From Gemmatimonadaceae bacterium (GTDB taxonomy: Bacteria; Latescibacterota; UBA2968; UBA8231): DNA of 56,509 bases. The position numbers and the translations under genes are program-made. The notes beneath the pieces are model-generated. The model did not search any database and was not told the origin of the DNA. It saw only the letters and a list, made by a program, of their open reading frames with translations. Positions within the stretch are counted from its first letter, which is position 1. Each line of letters begins with the position of its first letter. This document shows positions 50,591-56,509 of the stretch, in pieces. Location: assembly GCA_026706075.1 (NCBI GenBank), contig JAPOZM010000082.1, positions 1 to 56,509 of the forward strand, written 5' to 3'.

Positions 50591-52014
50591 CCGACGTCAT
50601 CCTCTTCCTGCCCGAGACGGTCTGCCTGCTGGCGGCGTTGGCGATCTTCGTCGCCCAGGTGGCGGGCGCCCGCTACACGGTGGCCTGGGGCCTCTCCCTG
50701 GCCGGGGGGCTGGCGGCGGTGGCCGCCTGCATCCACACCTGGCCCCTGTCGGGGGAGCCCTTCTTCCCCGGCATCTACCGCGTCGACTTCTTCTCGCAGC
50801 TGGTGAAGACCTTCCTCGCCGCCGGCTTCCTGGTGGTGGCCGCCGTGGCCCGGCAGCCGCGCACGACCCGCGAGGAGGCCTGGCCCGAGCTGCCCCTCTT
50901 CCTGCTGCTGAGCACGGTGGGGATGATGATGCTGGTGAGCGCCACCGAGCTGCTCACCCTCTACATCTCCATGGAGCTGTCGGCCTACCCCCTGTACGTC
51001 GCCGTGGCCCTGCACCGCAGCCGCGCCGTCAGCGGCGAGAGTTCGACCAAGTACATGGTGCAGGGGATGGTCGCCTCGGCCGTGTCCCTCTACGGGCTCA
51101 GCTTCCTCTTCGGGCTGGCGGAATCGACCTACTTCGTCGACATCGCCGACCAGCTTCCCACGCTGTCCACGCAGCCCCTGTTCTGGCTGGCCCTGCTGCT
51201 GGCCCTGGCCGGCTTCTTCTTCAAGCTCGCCGTCTTCCCCTTCCACTTCTGGGCCCCGGACACCTACCAGACGGCGTCCCACGAGGTGGCCGCCTTCATC
51301 GCCTCGGCCTCGAAGGTGGCCGCCGTGGCCGTGCTCTGCCGCATCGTCTCCCTGGCCATGCCCCAGGAGGACCCGGCCGCCGCCCGGGCGGTGCTCATGT
51401 GGATGAGCGTGCTGGCCATGACCCTGGGCAACCTGGCGGCCCTGCGGCAGGGGGACTTCAAGCGGCTCCTCGGGTACTCCGCCGTGGCCCACGGCGGCTA
51501 TGCCCTGATCGGCGTGCAGACCCTGGACGGCACCGGGCTGACGTCGGCCCTGTTCTACGGCCTCGGGTACGCCGCCGTCTCCTTCCTCTGCTTCCTCGTG
51601 GTCTGCGAGGTGGCCCGCGACCGGGACCTCGTCACCATCGAGTCCCTGGCCGGGCTGCACCGGCGCTCGCCGGTGCTGGCGGCGCTGCTGCTGGTGGGCC
51701 TGCTCGGCCTGATCGGACTGCCGCCGACGGTCGGCTTCACCGGCAAGTGGTTCCTGTTCTCGGCGGCCATCGCCCAGGGCCAGTTCGCCCTCGTCCTGGT
51801 GGCCGCCGTCAACTCGGCGGTGGCCCTCTACTACTACCTGCTGGTGATGCGCCAGGCCTACTTCGCCCCGGCGGAGGACGAGGCGCCCCTGCGCGCCGGC
51901 GGCGCCTCGCTGGCGGCGGCGGCCGCGGCCACGGTGGTGGTGCTGGCCATGGGGGCGGCGCCCGGGTGGTTCTGGGACCGGTCGGCGGAGGCGGTGGCGG
52001 CGCTGTTGGGGTGA
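50587..52014 (+). CDS. nuoN: NADH-quinone oxidoreductase subunit N
   Basis: 475 aa from ATG 50587. ATELLTLYISMELSAYPLYV, KLAVFPFHFWAPDTYQTASH and RLLGYSAVAHGGYALIG are the NuoN antiporter signatures. Last gene of the operon; it converges on hicB with a one-base gap and no obvious terminator between. Confidence 0.97.
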   Translation: MTDVILFLPETVCLLAALAIFVAQVAGARYTVAWGLSLAGGLAAVAACIHTWPLSGEPFFPGIYRVDFFSQLVKTFLAAGFLVVAAVARQPRTTREEAWPELPLFLLLSTVGMMMLVSATELLTLYISMELSAYPLYVAVALHRSRAVSGESSTKYMVQGMVASAVSLYGLSFLFGLAESTYFVDIADQLPTLSTQPLFWLALLLALAGFFFKLAVFPFHFWAPDTYQTASHEVAAFIASASKVAAVAVLCRIVSLAMPQEDPAAARAVLMWMSVLAMTLGNLAALRQGDFKRLLGYSAVAHGGYALIGVQTLDGTGLTSALFYGLGYAAVSFLCFLVVCEVARDRDLVTIESLAGLHRRSPVLAALLLVGLLGLIGLPPTVGFTGKWFLFSAAIAQGQFALVLVAAVNSAVALYYYLLVMRQAYFAPAEDEAPLRAGGASLAAAAAATVVVLAMGAAPGWFWDRSAEAVAALLG

Positions 52015-52015
52015 G

Positions 52016-52345
52016 TCAGTCCCCGGCCACGGCCTGCTCCAGGACCTCCTGGAGCCAGGCGTTCATGCTCAGCCGGCGGCGGGCGGCCTGCAGGGCGACC
52101 TTTCGATGCAGCTCAGGCGTCGTGCGCAGCATCATCTTCCCGGAGAAGGGCTTCTCCGGCGGCCGATTCTGCTCCCGGCAGAAGGCCAGGTACTCCTCGA
52201 CCGACCGACGCATCTCCCGCCGCAGCTCGGTCACCGAGGAGCCGTAGAAGGAGATAACGTCGTTCGTATTGACCACGGTCCCGTGAAACGAGCCACTGTC
52301 GGGCTCGAAGTCGAAGACGCCGAGATAGCCCTTGTACTCGATCAT
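52016..52345 (-). CDS. HicB-like antitoxin (orphan)
   Basis: 109 aa from ATG 52345 (GGGGAG just ahead). The N-terminal HicB partial RNase-H-like fold (YKGYLGVFDFEPDSGSFHGT, then VTELRREMRRSVEEYLAFC) is followed by a ribbon-helix-helix domain (MMLRTTPELHRKVALQAARR, then SMNAWLQEVLEQA). HicB normally neutralises the HicA mRNA interferase, but no hicA fits on either side. A TGATATCA palindrome at 52355-52362 just upstream may be its operator. Confidence 0.9.
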   Translation of the reverse strand: MIEYKGYLGVFDFEPDSGSFHGTVVNTNDVISFYGSSVTELRREMRRSVEEYLAFCREQNRPPEKPFSGKMMLRTTPELHRKVALQAARRRLSMNAWLQEVLEQAVAGD

Positions 52346-52354
52346 GGTCTCCCC

Positions 52355-52362
52355 TGATATCA
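52355..52362. promoter_or_regulatory. Candidate operator between hicB and the kinase gene
   Basis: Perfect palindrome TGATATCA ten bases upstream of the hicB start, in the short gap shared with the divergent aminoglycoside-kinase-like gene. The RHH domain of HicB could bind here. Inference from position. Confidence 0.35.
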
Positions 52363-52404
52363 CTTTCCGATAGCTCCGTCAAGGCGTCGGATCCGTTGCA
52401 GAAG

Positions 52405-53268
52405 ATGGATTCCTTCCCGATTCCCGCACGGCTCGAGACCGGTTTCCGCGGGCGGACCGATGGCGCCGCGTGGCTGGATCGGCTGCCCGGAGCCATCCAC
52501 GCTCTCGCGCAACGCTGGTCCCTGACCCCTGGCGCTCCCTATGAGGTAGCGAGCTGTTCCTGGGTGGCGCCCTGTGCCCGGGAGGATGGCACACCGGCGG
52601 TGCTGAAGGTCGGTTGGCCGCACATGGAGGCCCGGGACGAGATCGACGGCCTGCTGCTCTGGGACGGCGATCCGACCGTGCGGGTGCTGGAGGCCGACCG
52701 CGAGTTGAATGCCATGCTCCTCGAACGCTGCGAGCCGGGCGCGGTTCTGCGAGAGCGGCCGGAGGAGGAGCAGGATCGGGTCATTGCAGGACTGCTGAAG
52801 AGGCTGTGGCGCACGGAACCCGGCTCACACCCGTTCCGGCCCTTGTCGGAGATGATCGCCGAGTGGACCCGGGAGTCCGAGGAGAGGGCCGCCCACTTGC
52901 CCGACGCGGGACTCGCCAGGGAGGGATTGCGCATCTACCAGGCGCTGCTGGCCGATTCCCCTGGTGACGTGCTGCTGGCGACCGACCTGCACGCCGGCAA
53001 CGTCCTTCGGGCACAGCGGGAGCCGTGGCTCGTCATCGATCCCAAGCCCTTCGTCGGCGATCCCGCCTACGACGCCACCCAGCACCTTCTGAACTGTCCC
53101 GGCCGGCTGCGCGCGACACCGGGCGCCACCATCGGCCGGGTCTCCGACCTGCTCGGCGTCGACCCCGAGCGCGTCCGGCTCTGGACCTTCGCCCGCCTTG
53201 CGTCGGATCCGTGGGAGCCCCGGCATGAATCGCAGGCCCTAGCGCGGAGGGTGTTGTCGGCCCGGTGA
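52405..53268 (+). CDS. Aminoglycoside/hydroxyurea phosphotransferase family protein (APH(6)-like)
   Basis: 287 aa from ATG 52405; a TTG at 52396 is an alternative. Kinase catalytic loop LLATDLHAGNVLRA and metal-binding VIDPKPFVGDPAYDATQHLL match the APH_6_hur family; AMLLERCEPGAVLRERPEEE is the family's mid-region signature. Members phosphorylate streptomycin at position 6 or hydroxyurea. Environmental homologues often have unknown substrates, so resistance should not be assumed. Confidence 0.87.
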   Translation: MDSFPIPARLETGFRGRTDGAAWLDRLPGAIHALAQRWSLTPGAPYEVASCSWVAPCAREDGTPAVLKVGWPHMEARDEIDGLLLWDGDPTVRVLEADRELNAMLLERCEPGAVLRERPEEEQDRVIAGLLKRLWRTEPGSHPFRPLSEMIAEWTRESEERAAHLPDAGLAREGLRIYQALLADSPGDVLLATDLHAGNVLRAQREPWLVIDPKPFVGDPAYDATQHLLNCPGRLRATPGATIGRVSDLLGVDPERVRLWTFARLASDPWEPRHESQALARRVLSAR

Positions 53269-53406
53269 ATGGCCGGCCCGACGGCCCGGCGGCGGCTCAC
53301 GGCGCCGGGCTCCACAAGTCCGCCGACAACGTGGCGGGCCGGCGGATCATGTGGACCAAGGGCGGGCTCCTTCCCACTGTTCATGGCGATCAAGTAGATT
53401 CAAGAC
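53269..53406. promoter_or_regulatory. Intergenic region with a possible leaderless promoter
   Basis: Contains TAGATT (53395-53400), which could be a -10 box ending six bases before the ATG at 53407. The -35 is poor (TTCCCA with an 18-base spacer). The rest of the gap shows nothing recognisable. Confidence 0.3.
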
Positions 53407-54210
53407 ATGGACCGCGAGACTCTCCTCAAGCACATCCGGGCGACCCACTTCGAGTCGGGCGACCGGGAGCTGGCGCTGTCCGATGCGCGGCGCATCGCGG
53501 CCTACCTGGTTGAGCAGGGGGCGAGCCGGGTCGTCGGCATCGGATCCGCCTTCGAGCCGGCCCGGCCGTTCACGGATCGTTCGGACATCGACCTCGTCGT
53601 CGAGGGCATCGCGCCGGCCCGTTTCTTCTCGGTCTCTGCCGGCGCCGCCGCCATGACCGATTTCGATCTGGACCTGACCCCCTTGGAGGTGGCCACGGAG
53701 GCCCTGCGCCGCGTCGTCAGCGAGAGCGGACGTCGAGACGTTGGACGCGAAGAGGACGTAGCTCGCAGGCTTGCCACGGAAATCGAATCCGAGTTGGCCA
53801 CCCTGACGGCCCTGGGTGAGGAGCTCGCCAAGGCCCCAAGGCGGGACGATACCTATTCCCTGAGGGCCCGTGGCTCCATCCTCCACGATTTCTACAACGG
53901 CGTCGAACGCGTCTTCCTTCGCATCGCGCGGGAGCTCAACGGAGGGGTTCCGCGGGGGGACCAGTGGCATCGGGACCTCGTCGACGACATGACGCTCGAG
54001 ATCCCCGAGGTCCGCCCGGCTGTCATCGATCAGGATCTCGCCAGGGCTCTCGGGGACTACCTCCGATTCCGGCATCTGTTCCGGAACGTCTACGGCGGCG
54101 TCCTGGATGCGGAGCGAATGGCGTCGCTGGAAGAGCGGTTGCCGGAAACTCTCGCGGCCTTTCGGCAGCGGGTCGAGGCGTTCGTCTCGTGGATGCTGGA
54201 CCGGGGCTGA
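53407..54210 (+). CDS. Nucleotidyltransferase (MNT)-HEPN/HepT-like fusion protein
   Basis: 267 aa. N-terminal minimal nucleotidyltransferase: VVGIGSAFEPARPFTDRSDI with G45-S47 and the metal Asp pair at 60/62, followed by LDLTPLE (Asp89). From ~150 the chain is all-helical and ends in DYLRFRHLFRNVYGGVLDAE (218-237), the HepT-like signature, although the textbook RNx3H is not intact. Separate MNT and HepT proteins usually form a type VII toxin-antitoxin pair in which MNT AMPylates the HEPN RNase; here both are in one chain. It lies 19 bases upstream of hen1. Confidence 0.7.
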   Translation: MDRETLLKHIRATHFESGDRELALSDARRIAAYLVEQGASRVVGIGSAFEPARPFTDRSDIDLVVEGIAPARFFSVSAGAAAMTDFDLDLTPLEVATEALRRVVSESGRRDVGREEDVARRLATEIESELATLTALGEELAKAPRRDDTYSLRARGSILHDFYNGVERVFLRIARELNGGVPRGDQWHRDLVDDMTLEIPEVRPAVIDQDLARALGDYLRFRHLFRNVYGGVLDAERMASLEERLPETLAAFRQRVEAFVSWMLDRG

Positions 54211-54229
54211 ACACCGCCTTGCCTGACCG

Positions 54230-55630
54230 ATGCTGCTGACGATCGCCACCACCTGGCGGCCGGCGACGGATCTCGGGTTCCTGCTGGTGAAGAACCCGGC
54301 CCGCTGCCAGTCCTTCCCCCTGCCCTTCGGACAGGCCCACGTCTTCTACCCGGTGGCCCGAGAGGACCGCTGCGAAGCGGCGCTGATGCTCGACCTCGAC
54401 CCGGTCGGTCTGGTGCGCGGCCCCCGGGGGGCCAACCCCGGCGACGGCGGGGCCCTGAGGCAGTACGTCAACGACCGCCCCTACGTGGCCTCGTCCTTCC
54501 TCAGCGTCGCCCTGGCCCGCGTCTTCGGCTCCGCTCTCAAGGGGAGCAGCAGGGATCGCCCCGAGCTCGCGGAGACCCCCATCCCCCTCGAGGCGGAGGT
54601 CGCCGTGCTCCCCTGCCGCGGGGGCGAGCCGTTCCTGCGGCGCCTCTTCGAGCCGCTGGGCTACGCCGTCGAGGCCGGGCGCCTGCCCCTGGACGGGCAC
54701 TTCCCCGAGTGGGGCGAGAGTCCCTACTACCATGTGCGGCTGGCCGGGACCTGCCGGCTCCGCGACCTGCTCTCGCACCTGTACGTCCTGCTGCCGGTGC
54801 TCGACGACGACAAGCACTACTGGGTCGGGCAGGAGGAGCTGGACAAGCTCCTGGCCCGGGGCGAAGGCTGGCTGTCCTCGCACCCGGAACGGGAGCAGAT
54901 CGCCCGCCGCTACCTCAAGCACCAGCGGCGCCTGGCGCGGGAGGCGCTGGACCGGCTCATTTCGGAAGAGGATCCGGACGCCGGCGCGGAACCGGAGCAT
55001 GAGCAGGAGGAGGAGAATCTCGAACGCCCCCTGAGCCTGAACGACCAGCGGCTCGGGGCGGTGAGGGAGGCGATCCGGGAGGCGGGGGCGGACAGCGTCA
55101 TCGATCTCGGCTGCGGCGAGGGCAAGCTCCTCAAGACGCTCCTCGACGACGGCGACTGCGGCCGCATCGCCGGCATGGACGTATCCCACCGCGCCCTCGA
55201 GATCGCCGGGGAGCGTCTCGGCCTCGAGCGCCTTCCGGCGAAGCAGCGGCAGCGCCTCGAGCTGTTCCAGGGCTCCCTGACCTACCGCGACGAGCGCCTC
55301 TCCGGGTACGACGCCGCCTGCGCCGTGGAGGTGGTCGAGCATATCGACCCGGCGCGGCTGCCGGCCTTCGAGCGCGTCCTCTTCGAGTTCGCGCGGCCGG
55401 CCACGGCTATCTTGACCACGCCGAACGCCGAGTACAACAGCCGCTTCGAGTTCCTCCCCGCGGGCTCCTTCCGCCACCGCGACCACCGCTTCGAGTGGAC
55501 GCGGCAGCAGTTCCGCGACTGGGCGGGGGCCGCCGCCGGGCGCTTCGGGTACTCGGTCCGCTTCCTGCCGCTGGGCGAGGAGGACCCCGAGCTCGGCTCC
55601 CCGACGCAGATGGCCGTGTTCTCGCGGTGA
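54230..55630 (+). CDS. hen1: 3'-terminal RNA ribose 2'-O-methyltransferase Hen1
   Basis: 466 aa. The N-terminal half is the bacterial Hen1-N domain (DLGFLLVKNPARCQSFPLPF, VNDRPYVASSFLSVALARVF). An acidic linker at ~260 precedes the methyltransferase: VIDLGCGEGKLLKTL, the metal motif EVVEHID, and ILTTPNAEYNSRFEFLPAGS with RHRDHRFEWTR. It methylates the 2'-OH at the 3' end of cleaved tRNA so that, after ligation with Pnkp, the site resists further ribotoxin cutting. The stop overlaps the Pnkp GTG. Confidence 0.96.
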   Translation: MLLTIATTWRPATDLGFLLVKNPARCQSFPLPFGQAHVFYPVAREDRCEAALMLDLDPVGLVRGPRGANPGDGGALRQYVNDRPYVASSFLSVALARVFGSALKGSSRDRPELAETPIPLEAEVAVLPCRGGEPFLRRLFEPLGYAVEAGRLPLDGHFPEWGESPYYHVRLAGTCRLRDLLSHLYVLLPVLDDDKHYWVGQEELDKLLARGEGWLSSHPEREQIARRYLKHQRRLAREALDRLISEEDPDAGAEPEHEQEEENLERPLSLNDQRLGAVREAIREAGADSVIDLGCGEGKLLKTLLDDGDCGRIAGMDVSHRALEIAGERLGLERLPAKQRQRLELFQGSLTYRDERLSGYDAACAVEVVEHIDPARLPAFERVLFEFARPATAILTTPNAEYNSRFEFLPAGSFRHRDHRFEWTRQQFRDWAGAAAGRFGYSVRFLPLGEEDPELGSPTQMAVFSR

Positions 55631-56509
55631 AGATCACCGTTCCCGAGCCTTCGCTCGTCGTCCTCGCCGGTCCCTCGGGGAGCGGCAAGTCGACCTTCGC
55701 GCGCCGGCACTTCCGGCCGACGGAGGTGATCTCTTCGGACCGCTGCCGGGGCCTGGTCTCCGACGACGAGAACGACCTGTCCGCCACCGGCGACGCCTTC
55801 GACGTCCTCCACTACATCGCCTCCAAGCGGCTGGCCGGCCGCCGGCTCACCGTGATCGACGCCACCAGCGTCAAGGCGGAGGACCGCGCCGGTCTGGTCG
55901 CCCTGGCCCGCGAGCACCACCTCCTCGCCGCGGCGATCGTCCTCGACCTGCCGGCGCGGCTCTGCCAGGAGCGCAACGAGAGCCGCACCGACCGCGACAT
56001 CCCTCCCCAGGTGGTGCGGCGCCAGAGTCAGGCCCTGCGCCGCTCCCTGCGCGGCCTCCGGCGGGAGGGCTTCCACTCGGTCACCGTCCTCGGCAGCCCG
56101 GAAGAAGCGGACGCGGCCGTCATCGAGCGCCAGCCCCTGTGGCCGGACCGGCGCGGCGAGAGCGGCCCCTTCGACATCATCGGCGACATCCACGGCTGTC
56201 ATGACGAGCTGGTGGAGCTGCTCGGCGCCCTCGGCTGGGAGATCGGCCCCGGAGCCTCGGGGCCGATGGCGCACCATCCCGAGGGACGGAAGGCGGTCTT
56301 TCTGGGGGACCTCGTCGACCGCGGCCCCCGCTCCCCGGAGGTGCTGCGCCTGGCCATGTCGATGGTGGAGGCGGGAACGGCTCTCTGCGTGCCCGGGAAC
56401 CACGACGTCAAGCTGGTGCGCAAGCTGCAGGGGCGGGACGTGCAGGTGACGCATGGCCTCGCCGAGACCCTGGAGCAGCTCGAGCGCGAGCCGGCGGGGT
56501 TCGCCGACG
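55627..56509 (+). CDS. pnkp: Polynucleotide kinase-phosphatase Pnkp (3' truncated by window edge)
   Basis: GTG start at 55627 overlapping the hen1 stop (GTGA); 294 residues visible and open at the window end. The N-terminal kinase has P-loop GPSGSGKS (15-22) and SSDRCRGLVSDDEND. The phosphatase domain begins about residue 182 with DIIGDIHGCHDEL, GDLVDRGP (227-234) and GNHD (257-260), a binuclear metallophosphoesterase. The adenylyltransferase/ligase-like domain must lie beyond the window. Together with Hen1 it repairs RNA cut by ribotoxins. Confidence 0.95.
   Translation, partial: MKITVPEPSLVVLAGPSGSGKSTFARRHFRPTEVISSDRCRGLVSDDENDLSATGDAFDVLHYIASKRLAGRRLTVIDATSVKAEDRAGLVALAREHHLLAAAIVLDLPARLCQERNESRTDRDIPPQVVRRQSQALRRSLRGLRREGFHSVTVLGSPEEADAAVIERQPLWPDRRGESGPFDIIGDIHGCHDELVELLGALGWEIGPGASGPMAHHPEGRKAVFLGDLVDRGPRSPEVLRLAMSMVEAGTALCVPGNHDVKLVRKLQGRDVQVTHGLAETLEQLEREPAGFAD

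Noticed and set aside
52346..52404. Search for hicA beside hicB
   Set aside because: The gap is under 60 bases and the downstream side is nuoN, so there is no room for hicA.

Overview
The window is a GC-rich bacterial chromosome segment with tightly packed operons, many ATGA/GTGA/TGATG stop-start overlaps, and GTG and TTG starts. Sulfatases, Gfo/Idh/MocA oxidoreductases, amidohydrolases, an SMP-30 lactonase, a phytanoyl-CoA dioxygenase, a DUF4954 protein, outer-membrane-type lipoproteins and an 11-subunit complex I suggest a Gram-negative, probably uncultured lineage of the FCB/Latescibacterota type. That placement rests on gene content only. No rRNA, tRNA or CRISPR array was seen.

Layout. 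1-4.85 kb: end of a sulfatase, an inserted Fic + PD-(D/E)XK pair, then a cupin-Gfo/Idh operon. 4.85-8.1 kb: an AbiE type IV toxin-antitoxin pair and two tandem HigA antitoxins with a remnant of HigB. These sit between three copies of the 3' end of the Gfo/Idh gene; two copies share 33 identical bases. 8.1-18 kb: exported and lipoprotein genes, a leishmanolysin-like protease, a double AAA ATPase, a beta-RFAP synthase homologue, an NCS2 permease with an extra C-terminal domain, and an amidohydrolase.

18-24.6 kb is the main accessory island, all on the minus strand. It holds a small coupled ORF and an ImmA/IrrE-like protein, then an operator-like repeat, then cysteine desulfurase, DUF4007 protein, DndC/SspD-like PAPS-reductase-family protein, and a nuclease whose N-terminus resembles the DNA sulfur-binding (ScoMcrA) domain fused to DUF3883. 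I read this as a compact Ssp-like DNA phosphorothioation/restriction system without SspC and with a non-SspE effector. This is the best candidate for an undescribed system. A two-gene mini-operon (ferredoxin-like small protein plus coiled-coil membrane protein) lies next to it.

24.6-42.2 kb is mostly metabolic: sulfatase, Gfo/Idh, epimerase, ferritin, a Re-citrate-synthase-like enzyme, ACP, NagB, DUF4954, two divergent sigma-54 activators flanking twin palindromes, an rRNA methyltransferase, amidohydrolase, ParA, MazG, a double-CDGSH protein, a c-type cytochrome-like lipoprotein, SMP-30 and PhyH. 42.3-52.0 kb is nuoABCDHIJKLMN without nuoEFG.

52-56.5 kb carries an orphan HicB, an aminoglycoside 6-kinase homologue, a single-chain nucleotidyltransferase-HEPN protein, and the RNA-repair pair Hen1-Pnkp (Pnkp runs off the window). 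A possible RNA-cutting module therefore lies directly beside an RNA-repair module.
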